From Silene latifolia (taxonomy: Eukaryota; Streptophyta; Magnoliopsida; Caryophyllales; Caryophyllaceae): a stretch of 64,000 nt of DNA. The notes under the pieces were generated by a model that worked only from the letters and a program-made list of their open reading frames with translations, was not told the origin of the DNA and made no database searches. This document shows positions 1-10,809 of the stretch, piece by piece. Location: assembly GCF_048544455.1 (NCBI RefSeq), contig NC_133534.1, positions 37,510,217 through 37,574,216 of the forward strand. Reading direction: 5' to 3'. Made by a program: the position numbers and the translations under genes. Every line of letters begins with the position of its first letter. Position 1 is the stretch's first letter.

Positions 1-74
1 AAGTTGGCGGTGAACACACCCCCGATCTTACCCAAAAAAAAAAAACAAAAGAAAAATAAGGAAGTATTAGGTAC

Positions 75-1611
75 CTGACCGGCTTTAGTTGTTACAACTT
101 CAGAAGCATTATTAGGTACACTGATCTTTCTCGAATCTCGTTGACCGATACTTCCTTCTCATGTATTGCCAAGGTAGTAGCGGCCTCTTCACCAATCTGT
201 TGTACCTTATTATTACCCCCTTTAGAAATGACATCCTCCATCATCTTAAGTTCTTCTTCGGAAAGCTTACCTCAAAGATTCAGCTTTAGTAGTACGGATG
301 CCATTAATCAAGCCGCTTGCCAAGAATGTAATGTGTCAGCAATTTTTATCCCAACAATAACATGTGAATTGAACTTAAATGAAAATAATAGAATAAATGT
401 TACCATGTCGGCGTTCTCGGACTTAGTCTTCCTTTTCTTCTTTATCGGGCAGTTTTCCCATAATATTTCGTTACTCCAACCTGTAACGGGACGCCCCTCA
501 AACGACCTGGATGTTCGGGTCGGCCGATCGCTCTAGCAAGAACGTCATTACGACCCCTGGGAGTGAATTTCCCTTCTTCTACCTCTTTCAATACGTTATC
601 CTATAATATATTAAATAAACTTCAAATTATATTTGTGACTAAAATAATAAAGTTAGTAATGAACTCGTCTTAATAAAATAATGCTTACTATGTTGGCCAA
701 AACTTCCTCATCATATTTGTCATGCGACAATAGGGATCCTTTAGGCGTGTGCCCATGTTTATAAGTTACATGCCGATCCACCTCTTTCACTCCTTTTGCC
801 ACCTACACATTAACATGGTAACATTTATACACGTAAATGTGTATCAATGCAAGTCCAAGTGTGATTAAAAAAATAAAGTCTCACAGGGCAATAATGCATG
901 CTACTTACGAGGTCCTCTTCTATCTTTCTGTAACCGCCTCGAGAACCATAGAATTTCCCCTTCTTGCATGAAATGTTAGCACGATTTCTTTTGCTAACGG
1001 CCTTCAAATAATTATATAAAAGCGCAAGTAGATGAGATAATAAAAATATTATATAAAGGACTCATTAATTAAAAAAATGATAGGTAAATCGTTAAAAGGC
1101 GAGGATATTTAACCTGAAACTTCTCAGTAGTTCTCATCTTTTTGAAAAGATCCCATTCTTCCTGCTTGATGGTGGGACATTTGTTTTCCGGTGGGCTCTT
1201 ACGCATCTCCCCCGTTGCCTTGTCCACACACAACCAATCCCTAGCAACGCCACACTTCCACTGCCTGTGGACATCCACTGCCTTATGCATTAAATACTCA
1301 TCATGGCTTTTATCGGGTATAATAAAGCCTTCCTTTACACGAGCCAAGTATAACTCCGCCAATTTTGGATTCAAAGTTCTAACATCATCTAAATGGATAG
1401 GCACAAACTGTCTTGTGCAAGCACCAATCCAACTGGAGAAAAGACCCGCATTTGGACCAGTAGGGAAACCCATCTCACTCCATGTTATTTGGAACGGCTG
1501 TTTAGCGGCTATAGCTGCAAGGACTTTCTTGCACTTCGTAGCACCCCTCTCACCAGGCTTATTATCACCAGGCTCATTATTCTTTTGACTTCTTTTACGT
1601 TTTTCACCCAT
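75..1611 (-). pseudogene. CACTA-1 second gene (Transposase_24 / Ptta-En/Spm-like), partial
   Basis: Four exons can be traced on the minus strand by matching the second gene of CACTA-2. Exon 1 runs about 1611-1114 (start MGEKRKRSQKN; then TWSEMGFPTGPNAGLF...CGVARDWLCVDKATGEMR), exon 2 about 1002-909 (KRNRANISCKKGKFYGSRGGY), exon 3 about 802-689 (EVDRHVTYKHGHTPKGSLL) and exon 4 from about 600 (VLARAIGRPEHPGRLRGVP). Intron boundaries show GT/AG. The AIGRPEHPGR-RGVP block is the hallmark of the plant Ptta/En/Spm transposase family (PF03004). The exon 4 frame meets a stop near 442, so it is broken or spliced differently there; a glutamate-rich segment around 150-280 may be the last exon in the window, with a possible donor near 74. 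I start at the second methionine because it begins the basic N-terminus. The protein is probably a DNA-binding accessory to the transposase. Confidence 0.7.
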
Positions 1612-2015
1612 GATAATCCTAAAACCCAAATATGAATGATATAGCTGGAAATGAACAACTTAACAACGTACATGCAGAGTATTATCTAAAACCCTAAACC
1701 CTAATAGGAATGAAAATTTAAAACAACTGATTGAGCTTCTAAAATTCTAAACCCTGATAAGAGGAGTAAAGTAGATGATGCGGGATGATAAAGATAACAA
1801 AGAAGACGAAAAACAAACAGATGCATGAAAAAGAAACAAGATGATCGTCTTAAAACCCTAATGACGAAACACAAAATTAAAGTGAACATACCCGTTGATG
1901 ATGATGATAAAGAGAACGAGCAGGATGATAAGGGAAGGCAACGGAATCGGGCTTTCGGAAGCTGGGGGCGACGACGGCGACGAGAATGTAAAAAGCGAGG
2001 AAGAGAGAAGAATTA

Positions 2016-2538
2016 ACTCAGGATACCAACGGTTGAACTAATAATAATGTTGTGTGTGTTTGTGTATGGCATGCTGTATGGGTTTCTATATTAGTTTTTT
2101 ATTAATACAAACTATTGACAACGGGTGCTCAAAGAAGAATCGTTGTTATATGTTAATAACAACGGGTCAATAAAAGTAAACCGTTGTCAAAAGTTTATTA
2201 CAACGGTTAAAATATACCCGTTGTAATATATTTTCACCAAATTTGCGCCAAAATGAAATATGTCAAAAAAAAATAATTGACAACGGGTAGAGGTACTACA
2301 CCCGTTGTTGAAAGTATTAACAACGGGTAATTTAAATATAACCGTTGTTATTGTTGAACCTCTTTTTTTTTTTTTAAAATTATCAGTAATTCCATTACGG
2401 TCAAACTGTAACAATACATACTGCAACATTATTCAGCAATTTCAACACCAGCATCCACATCTAATAATAAGATCAAGAAAATAAGACAACTTACACCAGC
2501 ATGCATGCATACTAGTGTATGTGTCCTGATGAACTATC
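2016..2538. repeat. Internal cluster of AACGGTT-type repeats between the two CACTA-1 genes
   Basis: Between the genes, 2108-2360 holds about nine copies in both orientations of the motif ACAACGGGT/ACAACGGTT and its complement. This is the same motif that fills the subterminal region at 5940-6240. The DNA just upstream of it (2040-2100) is TG-rich like the stretch inside the true terminus (5865-5890). No CACTA terminus is visible here, so it is not a plain end of another element. It may act as the promoter region of the second gene. Bases 2360-2538 hold a T-tract and the region beyond the transposase stop, with nothing else recognised. Confidence 0.7.
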
Positions 2539-5500
2539 TCAGGATCGGGGACGTTTCTTGGATGTCATAGTTTCTTCGTTAACCCAAATACCTTCACCAT
2601 GGTCATCACGCATATAGATGCTTTCAGTGTCCTCATGATCAGTGTCAACATCGTCGAAATAAGATACAGTGGTAGACTGATCCATTCCCTCAAAAACGAC
2701 ATCCTGATCATCATCATCATTATCGGATGGACTACTCCTTCTTTTCCTTATAGACAGTACAACAGACCACTTCTTATCCATAGGATCGGTGACATAGAAC
2801 ACTTGTTTAGCTTGGGATGCCATTATGAAAGGATCATCCTTATTATTGCCAACCTTACCCAGATTGACCAACGTAAATCCCATCTTATCCTTTCGGACAC
2901 AATGGATGTTGTTATCAACCCAGTTACATCGAAACAAAGGCATTGTGAAATCAATGTAATCTAGTACCAATATTTCTTGAATAACACCATAATAAAGGCA
3001 TTTTCCCCAAATAGGCTTTTTATCTTTTGAAGTAGCAAAGTGCATTGCCTCAAATTCAGAACTCACACCACTATTTTGCATTGTGCTCACCTCATCTTGC
3101 TCGCGGGTGTAAAAATTATATCCATGAATGGCAAAACTGTTGTAAAAGGTGACCCTGGCATTTGGACCTAAACCAAGACGCAAAGATAACCTAGGAGAGA
3201 TGTCATCACCAGTTTGATCAATTACATTGTAAGACAATATTCCTAAACCACTCACGGAAACGTCTTCGTATGCTCGTTCGCAATCCACTTCTCGGTCTTG
3301 TTTTGGTGATCGTATTTGAGCTCATCTTTGTGTTGTTGAATATAAGGTTGCACCTCATCTTCGTTGTTTAGCACATACATGTGTGCTAAATGCAACATTT
3401 CACGTGTCACAATTTTTTCAACCCGGCCCCTAATACCTTTTCCGGTCATCCAGTCACTATGACGATTCTTTGGAACGCCAATCAACTCCTCAGGGGAGAG
3501 ATGAGCGTAACAATATGAAAGAGCTTCGTCTAAAATAGCACGTTCAACAATACAACCTTCCGGACGATACCGATTAGATGTATAGTCCTTGTAGACTTTA
3601 ATCAATCTTTCGAAAGGATACTGGTATCTCAAGTACACGGGCCCAAGGTACAAAATCTCCCTAACCAAGTGAATGGTCGGATGAATCATGATAGTGAAGA
3701 AAGAGGGTGGAAAATACATTTCCAACCGACAAAGAGAGGTTACAACGAGGTCCTGCAATGAATCCGCGTCATCGGGATCGATGACTTTTCGCATATGGTG
3801 GAAGAAGAGACAGAATCTAGTTCTGACATATCTTACCTTTTAAGGTAAAATGGAACGAATAGCCACAGGTAGTAATTGTTGCATCAAAGTGTGACAATCA
3901 TGTGACTTTAACCGGGTGAGTTTTAGGTCTTGCATCGACACTAGGCTTTTGATGTTCGACGAATAACCATGTGGCACTTTAATTCCATTCAAGCATGCAC
4001 AAAACTCTTTTCTCTCATTCCGTGAAAGGGTAAAAACTGCTGGCGGTAAAAATGTACGATTACCTCTCTTCGTGGTGCCATCTAGCCTAATACCCATCAT
4101 TTTCATATCTTCCCTAGCTGCGGCGTTATCCTTTGTTTTACCAGGAACATTCGGAAGGGTATTGATAATATTATCACAGACATTTTTCTCAATGTGCATG
4201 AAATCGAGGCAATGCGACCTCCGGTCGGCCAATATGGAAGTTTATCAAAAAATATGGATCTTTTCTTATACCCACGAGTAGACAATTTAGAGCCGCTCTT
4301 CTTCCCATAATGTATCTCAATATGCTTTACTTTCTGATAAACTTCATGCCCACTCAAAATTCTAGGAGGTTGATGAAGTTCTTGTCTTCCATTGAATGCT
4401 TTCTGCATCTTGCGATAACAATGGTCATGAGACAAGAACCTCCTATTTCCCATATACACATACTTACGAGAAGACTTCAAGTATTCAGACTCGATATCCT
4501 CCCCACACAATGGACAAGCCTCTTTCCCATGAACTGTGTGCCCAGAAAGGTCGCCATAAGCCGGATAGTCAGTTATTGTACACAATAACATCGCTCTCAA
4601 ATTGAAAGTTTCGTTCTTATATGCATCAAATACTTCTATCCCACTATCTCACAACAATCGCAAATCATCTAGAAGAGGTTCCAAATATACATCTATATCA
4701 TTTCCAGGTTGTTTAGGGCCGGAAATTAACAACGACAACATCAAATACTTTCTTTTCATGCACACATATGGAGGTAAGTTATAAATAGCCAACACTACTG
4801 GCCAAGTACTATGTTGGCTACTCATGTTTCCGTGTGGGTTCATTCCATCAGTGAACAGCGCTAGACGTAAGTTTCTAGGTTCATTGCCGAACTCGGGATA
4901 CTTAGCGTCGAACGATTTCCATTGCTTACCATCTGCCGGGTGTCTTAGCTTTCCATCATTTATTCTTCCTGTTTCATGCCAAGTTAACATTTTTGCATCA
5001 TCGGGATTCGCATAAATCCTTATGACTCTTGGTATCAATGGAAAATACCACAACACCTTAGCCGGGATCCCTTCCTTATCCTTATAACGCCACTCCAAAC
5101 ATTTAGGGCAATTGGTTAAGTTTTGATATAATTTCCGATACAATATGCAATCATTTGGACATGCATGTATTTTCTCATATTTCATACCCACTCCTCTTAT
5201 TAGTTTTTTCGCCTCATATGTCTTAACATGTAGAACATTACCATCAGGAAGCAACTCCTTTATCAAGGCTAAAAAACTAGTGAAACACGTGTCACTCACC
5301 CCATTTGCCCCCTTGATATTATACAACTTCACCACAGCCGACATTTTTGTGAACTTACAACCAGGATAAAGAGGTGCTTCAGACTCACACAACTTCTCAT
5401 ACATGTTGTTAAGGTCATCCCAATTACTAGTGTCATCACCTACATCTTCAAAAGCAATGGACTCATCATCATTCTCTTCATTATTTATAGAAGAACCTTT

Positions 5501-5593
5501 CAAATTGTTCGAAACGAATTCATAAAATTCAGCTAAACCATCCTTGTAGGTGCGGTCACTCATATTTGCATCAATCATCCAAGTTCGAGTCAT
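2539..5593 (-). pseudogene. CACTA-1 TNP2-like transposase (Transposase_21, DUF4218, DUF4216), broken
   Basis: Minus-strand coding blocks follow the TNP2 order. There is an N-terminus starting MTRTWMIDANMSDR (5593), an acidic linker, a zinc-knuckle-like block (KIHACPNDCILYRKLY...CPKCLEWRY), the transposase_21 core (HSTWPVVLAIYNLPPYVCMK, GNDIDVYLEPLLDDL, HTVHGKEACPLCGED), then DUF4218 (FPPSFFTIMIHPTIHLVREI, YLRYQYPFERLIKVYKDY) and DUF4216 (YGVIQEILVLDY, QAKQVFYVTDPMDKKWSVVL). It ends with a basic KKRPRS tail at 2539. Breaks: a stop where a Trp is expected (near 4648), a frameshift near 4230, a stop replacing Lys near 3840, and a frameshift near 3255. Compared with CACTA-2, the N-terminal transposase-associated CPCxxC segment is missing. 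A 5'-UTR intron (donor near 5758, acceptor near 5597) is plausible. In an intact element this enzyme would cut the TIRs. Confidence 0.9.
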
Positions 5594-5939
5594 TATTCTA
5601 CATTCGTAATAATAGGCAACTAATTCAGAAAATACAATAATAGGCAAACAAATAAACGAAATTCAGGAAAGCAATTAAGCTAAATTATCAACAAATTAGA
5701 TAATAACCCAAAAAATCCTATATCTAGTTATAAGCGTTGCAAAGAAACATATATATACCTGATTGATAAACACGCGCGATGAGGGAGAGAAGACGTGACA
5801 ACAATGACGGAGATGAAGACAGAGAGACGATCAGGGAGGAATGGAGGATGATATAGTATCAGTATTAGCTTGTGTTTGTGTTTGTAGCGTATAGCAGAAT
5901 AAAGCAATATGTTGTTCTTAAGATTTTCATAATATTAAT

Positions 5940-6259
5940 AACAACGGTTATTGAGTCTACAACCGTTGTTAAAACGTATTAAAAACGGGTTCTAATATAA
6001 CCGTTGTGATTACTTTTCACTAATTTGGCGCCAAACCATTAACAACGGTTAAAAATTAACCGTTGTTATTAGTTTTTTCATTAACAACGGTTGTTTAAGT
6101 ATGACCCGTTGTTAAAACCAATAACAACGGTTAACAACACATAACCGTTGTAATTAAGTTTGGTAAAATTCGCGGAATAAATTCTACAACGTGTTTTGAT
6201 GATTTTCGTGAATAAGCGTTGTTAAAGGGCCGTTGTGGTTGCCTGTATTTGTAGTAGTG
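5940..6259 (-). repeat. CACTA-1 terminal and subterminal repeats
   Basis: The terminal 13 bases match CACTA-2 (CACTACTACAA core). Inward, about ten copies of AACAACGGTT / AACCGTTGTT and variants alternate in orientation, spaced 15-40 bp, up to the transposase 5' region. In CACTA elements such arrays bind the TNPA-type accessory protein; that role is inferred here. Confidence 0.85.
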
Positions 6260-6838
6260 TAGGGTCAAATCCAGGGCAAATCCTCCCAAACCGGAAGTAA
6301 AATTCACTAGTCAAATAGACTAGAATCTACTATAAAAATAGTACCAATACGACGTAACCGTCCCGAATTAAATATTAATTCGAAACCCACAGTGATATAA
6401 GACACCAACCTCTAGACCTCTAGTAATATTAGTCAATTTCACTAATATCACCTCTAGAGTAACCTCCTAATATTATTGTATAAAAACACCTGTTGTACTC
6501 CACCTCACCCTTAAACTCCGACTGTAATTTTTTTTTTTACAGTCACCTTGTTTGATTATATTTTTTGAGATATATTTTCCAAAGGATTTCAATCTTTTAT
6601 ATAGCATTGTGAAATGATGTTATATTATAATAACATAAAGTCATTTCACGTTATCACACAAATGAATTAATATAATTCATTCGTTTCCACCAATGTTAAA
6701 ACAATTTGCACGTAATGCTAAGCAAATGCATTAACATCATTTAACACCATCCTAATGTTACATGTACATCATCAATACTTATACATGTAACACTTAGTTT
6801 TATTAAACCTTGTGTTGGATGTACGTTTTCACACAACA
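6260..6838 (-). repeat. Copia-0 3' LTR, truncated by CACTA-1
   Basis: Bases 6263-6790 align with the LTR at 50872-51190 (shared blocks include AAAAATAGTACCA, AATTCGAAACCCACA, CATTTCACGTTATCA). In minus orientation the LTR begins TGTTGTGTGAAAAC at 6838, directly after a purine tract. CACTA-1 removed contact with its distal end. The two LTR copies differ by many substitutions and indels, so this insertion is old compared with the nested elements. Confidence 0.8.
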
Positions 6839-6853
6839 AATCTCCTCCTCCAA
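6839..6853 (-). other. Copia-0 polypurine tract
   Basis: On the minus strand a run GGAGGAGGAGATT sits immediately before the LTR start TGTTGTG. This is the expected place for the plus-strand primer of an LTR retrotransposon. Confidence 0.65.
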
Positions 6854-7149
6854 CACAAGAGACCACCACTGAGGAATCAACCATTAACCTTATAAAATTA
6901 CTAGCTGCACACCCGAGTTAGTATCCGATCCTCAGTCTAACTCACTATCACGGCCAATGCACCCTGTACAGCCTAAACCCAGTCAATGATGTTACTTGAC
7001 TCAAGAGAGAAACCTCTTGCACTCCACCTTTCTACCAGTATAAATTTTACCTTTGCGCCCGTCTGTAACCTAAAAACAATCTACCTTTGTTGCCTTTTCC
7101 ACGAACGAAATGCGTGCACGACTTTTATGTGTCCAACTATCTTGTGAGG
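6854..7149 (-). other. Copia-0 tail, no recognisable coding
   Basis: This lies between the decayed pre-integrase segment and the polypurine tract. No integrase, RT or RNase H motif is visible, so most of pol has been deleted from this copy. Confidence 0.5.
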
Positions 7150-7734
7150 TTTTCATTGCATGTCCATCCAGACGGTATAAACCACGACGCAGCTCCCTCT
7201 TCATGAGGACCATAAAACCCTTAGTCACTTTTATTACTTCCCTATGAGCTTTACACCCATAACCTTCGCAGTCCAGTTAACAAATTGAGATTCGATTCCA
7301 CCGCAACTTTGGAACATAAAAAACTTTGTCCAAAGTGTGAAACACCTCATTTGACATTTTGATTTTCACTATCCCAATACCCATGACATCAACTATTGAT
7401 TTATCAGCCAAACTTAATTTCCTAGTCACACCTTACTGGAGCTCATCAAAACTATTCTTCCGGGTGCAAATGGGTTGACACAACCAGAATCTAATATCCA
7501 TTCTTTCTTGGAAGACACGTCGTTCACATCCTTGACTGCAAATACGTCACTACCATCGGTAAGGAAACAACCATTACTTCTTTCACTGACAACCAAGTTG
7601 GTGTAGTCTTTGTTTTCTTCATTCCCGCATTTCTTAGGACAGAACCGCCTAATATGCCCAAGGTCACCACACTTGAAACACTTTACATCGTTATTAGAAG
7701 CGTTCCTAGATCAAGACCTACCATACTTCGATCC
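7150..7734 (-). pseudogene. Copia-0 gag zinc knuckle, protease and GAG-pre-integrase segment, broken
   Basis: On the minus strand the segment reads a CCHC knuckle CFKCGDLGHIRRFC (about 7680-7639), then a protease-like WILDSGC (about 7495). Further on is a GAG-pre-integrase-like stretch with ADKSIVDVMGIG, VFYVPKL and GLYRLDG, down to about 7150. Stops and frameshifts interrupt it. It is the continuation of the gag fragment at 50053-50721: joining the two sides at the GATCC target site keeps gag in order. Gypsy-1 therefore inserted inside Copia-0 gag. Only gag, protease and pre-integrase remain in this copy. Confidence 0.75.
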
Positions 7735-7762
7735 TTAATACAACAAGCTTCTGACCATGGGA

Positions 7763-7903
7763 TACTCGGTCGGGCTTACTCGGCCGAGTATGTTGGCGGG
7801 TGTGCCGAGGTTAGGTTTTGGAGTGTCAGTACTCGACCGAGCGGGTTGGTACTCGGTCGAGTAGGGCTTACTCGGTCGAGTACATTGAGTACTCGGTCGA
7901 GTA
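7763..7903. repeat. Array of 14-bp palindromes in U3 of LTR-A
   Basis: About six copies of TACTCGGTCGAGTA and variants (cores GGTC, GGCC, GACC) lie about 20 bp apart, some separated by the spacer GGGCT. The array ends about 50 bp upstream of the TATA-like box. The same layout is seen in the other Gypsy LTRs of the window. Confidence 0.9.
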
Positions 7904-7954
7904 ACCGGTTTTACAGATGAAATTCCACGGTTTTGATTAAAATAATTGGAAAAG

Positions 7955-7962
7955 TTTATAAA
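7955..7962 (+). promoter_or_regulatory. TATA-like box of LTR-A
   Basis: TTTATAAA here aligns with TATATAAA in LTR-B (20668-20675) and LTR-C (48979-48986), so it is the degraded core promoter of this LTR. The position relative to the palindrome array is conserved. Confidence 0.65.
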
Positions 7963-8441
7963 GGCATGTAATAGTTCCCTAATATTTTATTAATCATTTC
8001 TCTTAAACCTAAACTACGTACAACCTTCTCCAATTATCCTAATCACTCCCAAGGCTAGATTCGCTGAATTTGAGAGTTTTACATCTCTTGTCCGCGTCGA
8101 TTTCATCGGTAAGTATCGTACTTTTATGATTGTCGTTTTGTCTATAGTTGGTAAACCCTAATCGGATGAATTTGGAGTTTAGGGTAGATTTTGATTGTAT
8201 GATATGGTTATAGGTGACGAGTTCATAGAGGAGCCTTTCTAACTTGATTTTTGTGATTTGCATGGATCGCAATAAGGTAGGATTTCCCTACTCAGTTGGT
8301 TGTATAATTGGTTAAGTTGTTTGTGATTAATTGTTGGCATGTTATCTCTTTGATTGAAATTGATAGAGGTTTATTGGGTTACAATGTTGGTTGGCTGTTG
8401 TTGTGGGACCATGTCGGAAGATGGTTCTAACCCCATGTTCG

Positions 8442-8574
8442 CCCCTTGTGACTCCTGTCACGAGGGGGATGTGCACATTAAGGAGCTGAGTTCGCTTGTT
8501 GCAATGAGCGGGACTTTGGTGGTACGGATGTGGTCTCCACTAGCGGTGTGGGTTACCTGTTGCGATGGGTAAGC
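8442..8574 (+). other. Conserved hairpin pair in LTR-A
   Basis: Hairpin 1 (8442-8467): CCCCTTGTGAC pairs with GTCACGAGGGG around a TCCT loop. Hairpin 2 (8551-8574): GGTTAC pairs imperfectly with GTAAGC around a loop containing TGTTGCGATGG. Both recur at the same places in the other LTRs, with compensating stem changes between subfamilies. They lie about 490-610 bp past the TATA-like box, so they should be in the transcript. Confidence 0.7.
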
Positions 8575-9043
8575 TGACAGGGCTACACATTTTAGCGTGT
8601 GGTCAGTTATTGGCGATTGTTGGAATTGGAGTACTGGTTGATTGTGTTGTTTGTAATTGTTTCCGTTGCGTATTCGTAATTTGGTTATACAGTTGACTAA
8701 CCCCGTTTTATGTTTTCAAAACTGTGGTGATCCATTCGGGGATGGTGAGTCAGTTAACTTAGCAGGTGATGGATGTTGAGATAGCTCGCGGGATATGGAT
8801 GGGCGGAGTTATCACTTGTTGCGTCGTTTAGCAGTAGTTGAGTTTGGTTTCATGACTTTTGGTTTTGGTTGTACCGTTTTGGAGTTTTAAGGCTTGTAAC
8901 CTTTTTCTTTAAGTTGTTTTAATAAAAGTTGTTTCATTATGATTTCTATGATGCGTACTATGTCGGGTACTCGAGATAGTAGCACCCTTATATGTTAAGG
9001 TGGCCCTTGGTAAGGCGCTTTGGTATATGGGGGTGTTACAAAG

Positions 9044-9055
9044 TGGTATCAGAGC
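9044..9055 (+). other. Gypsy-1 primer-binding site
   Basis: TGGTATCAGAGC lies three bases after the LTR end. It is complementary to the 3' end of plant initiator tRNA-Met, the usual primer of plant Gypsy and Copia elements. Confidence 0.9.
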
Positions 9056-9824
9056 GACGATTTTGGAACCTAAAACCAATGAACAAATGAGCTTATGGTG
9101 TATAATTAAAATGAACCCGGGAAGGAATTGTTTGGAGCTACCGCAAGGGTTTGAGAGACGTCTCGAAACCACAATGTTGCCCACACAACACAAGTTCGAA
9201 CCGGTCACTACGGGGTGTGTTGTGGGGTCAATGTATGCTTGTGTTTATATCTGTGCTATATAGAGTGATGTGCATGTTGTGGTATGAGATGAGATGGCAT
9301 GAGTTGGCCTTATGTGTTGTGGAATAGTCGAGATGATAATGTGGCATGATTAGTAGTGATCGTATATCTTTCTTTACTTGTGGTAGCAATATGAGAATAA
9401 GATGTTTGGTTGTATTTCGGTACTTTACTTGGTTAACTATGTGATTAGGAAGTCGTGTCGGCATGATTCGGCCGAGTGAGGTAGGTACTCGACCGAGTAC
9501 CGGTTACTTGACCGAGTGAGGGTGTATGTGTAGTTGACAGTAGCTTCTGGAGTATGACCACCCAACCGAATAGAGGAGATACTCGGCCGAGAGGGGGTGT
9601 ACTCGGCCGAGTACTTCAGATACTCGACCGAGTATGCTTTATGTGGGATTCTGATCAGCTTCTGGAGTTTGGTACTTAACCGAGCAGTCTTTGTACTTGA
9701 TCGAGTAGCCTCTACTCGACCGAGTATCGTCATGTACTCGACCAAGTACTGCTTTGGGCGGTTGCGTTCTTGTTTTGAGCCGTAGTCTACATGCTTACGT
9801 TTATCTTCTTATATCGGCTCAAAA
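9056..9824 (+). other. Gypsy-1 untranslated leader
   Basis: No coding frame is supported between the PBS and the gag start. Bases 9056-9230 resemble, in reverse complement, the leader of LTR-RT-3 next to its PBS (45890-46025). The 3' half carries the second palindrome array (9465-9750). Confidence 0.7.
9465..9750. repeat. Array of 14-bp palindromes in the Gypsy-1 leader
   Basis: About nine full or partial copies of TACTCGACCGAGTA-type palindromes (cores GACC, GGCC, GATC) are spread over 285 bp. The array ends 75 bp before the gag start codon. It is a second array, separate from the one in U3. Confidence 0.9.
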
Positions 9825-10793
9825 ATGCCACCAACAAGATCTCCTGCGTACCTTATGGCTCTGGAGATGACTCTATATGAGGTTGCTTGGTTGATCGAGC
9901 AACACAAAGCTCTTACTGAGGCTCTCAGGAATGTAGGGAAGGCGAAAGAAGTGGTCGTCGACTCCACTAAGATGAGCACCACTATCTCGCGCTTTAATCC
10001 CACTACCTATGAGGGCACAGAGGCGCCTCACTTGCTCGATAACTGGAATCGAGTTAGGGAGAGTGTTCTTGAGGTGGTGAACTGTCCGGAAGAGTTGAGC
10101 GTGGAACAATCTGTATTCTACCTAAGGGATAAGGCTGGAGCCTGGTGGAATAGATAGAAAGAGGGAGCTCGTGAGTATTATAGGAGCAAGGGTGAATGAA
10201 CCTACTATTCCGTGGGCAGAGTTCAAGAAAGCTATGAGAGTCTAGTTTGTTCCCGAGCAGATTCTGAACAAGATGAGGGCCGAGTTTAGCACTTTCCATA
10301 TGACTGAGAGCATGACTGTAACTGATTATTACAAAAGGTTCAAAGAATTATCACGCTATGCAGACGATTTGGAGCTGAGTCCATTGCGTTTGGCTCTCCG
10401 ATTCGAGTAATGGCTGTCACTAAAGATTATGAAGAGGCTACTTGCTGGGGTTCTTAAGGACCTGAAGGATGTGTATGAACGGGCTGGGAATGCTGAGAGA
10501 CTAGTTGATATGGCTAAGGAAGTGAGAGAGAAGCTGAGCGAGAAGATGAAATCTGATAATGAGAACAGCGGGAAATTGGGGTTCAAGCGGGGTAATTACA
10601 ACCAAGCTAAGGCTTACTTTGAAGGGTCTGGATTTAGTGGAGGGTCGTCTTTTGGTGGTCGCGGTGGTCGTACCAGCAGTGGAAACTCCGGGTTGCAGTG
10701 TTTCAACTGTGGTGGTACTGGCCATAAGAGATTTGAGTGTATGAGCTATGGGGGACTGGGCTTCCATAGACAACATCAGGGGAAGAATTCCTA
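9825..10793 (+). pseudogene. Gypsy-1 gag (Retrotrans_gag plus CCHC knuckle), broken
   Basis: The frame opens MPPTRSPAYLMALEM at 9825, the first ATG after the leader array. It runs through a capsid-like region (FNPTTYEGTEAPHLLDNW, SVFYLRDKAGAWWNR). A TAG at about 10155, probably from TGG, and a frameshift follow. Capsid similarity resumes with PWAEFKKAMR and MTVTDYYKRF around 10215-10345. A further stop (TAA near 10408) precedes the C-terminal part (AGVLKDLKDVYERAGNAERL), a Gly-rich stretch and a zinc knuckle CFNCGGTGHKRFEC at about 10700-10741. Gag would assemble the virus-like particle and bind the genomic RNA. This copy cannot be translated whole. Confidence 0.85.
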
Positions 10794-10809
10794 GGAACCG
10801 GGTTAGAGC

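Larger units (their letters stand above)
1..6259 (-). mobile_element. CACTA-1: CACTA (En/Spm-like) transposon, left end outside window
   Basis: Seen: the right terminus reads, on the minus strand, CACTACTACAAATACAGGC and ends at 6259. It is followed by TAG (6260-6262), which matches the uninterrupted Copia LTR copy at 50869-50871 (TTTAGGGTC), so the insertion point is clear. Two minus-strand genes follow: a TNP2-type transposase (2539-5593) and a Transposase_24-like second gene (75-1611). Subterminal repeats with an AACAACGGTT core fill 5940-6240. The other terminus and its TSD lie left of base 1, so full length is unknown. Both genes carry inactivating changes, so the copy is probably not autonomous. 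It is of the same lineage as CACTA-2 (31832-41692). Confidence 0.9.
7735..9040 (+). repeat. Gypsy-1 5' LTR (LTR-A)
   Basis: It aligns over its length with 48753-50052 and with LTR-B (20442-22260 minus the TRIM). It starts T-TAATAC, where the other copies have TGTAATAC (one base lost), and ends GGGGGTGTTACA. Order inside: palindrome array (7763-7903), TATA-like TTTATAAA (7955-7962), conserved hairpins (8442-8467, 8551-8574), GT-rich 3' part. Confidence 0.9.

Noticed and set aside
141-536. 131-residue plus-strand frame at the left edge
   Set aside because: It is antisense to the CACTA-1 second gene exons and shows no domain.
1686-1702. Telomere-like CCCTAAACCCTAA
   Set aside because: Only two units upstream of the CACTA-1 second gene. 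It is at most a telo-box-like promoter motif, not an interstitial telomere.
7763-7903. CRISPR-like array (regular short palindromic repeats)
   Set aside because: Repeats are 14 bp with spacers as short as 5 bp, spacers recur in other LTRs, and the context is a plant LTR promoter. It is not CRISPR.
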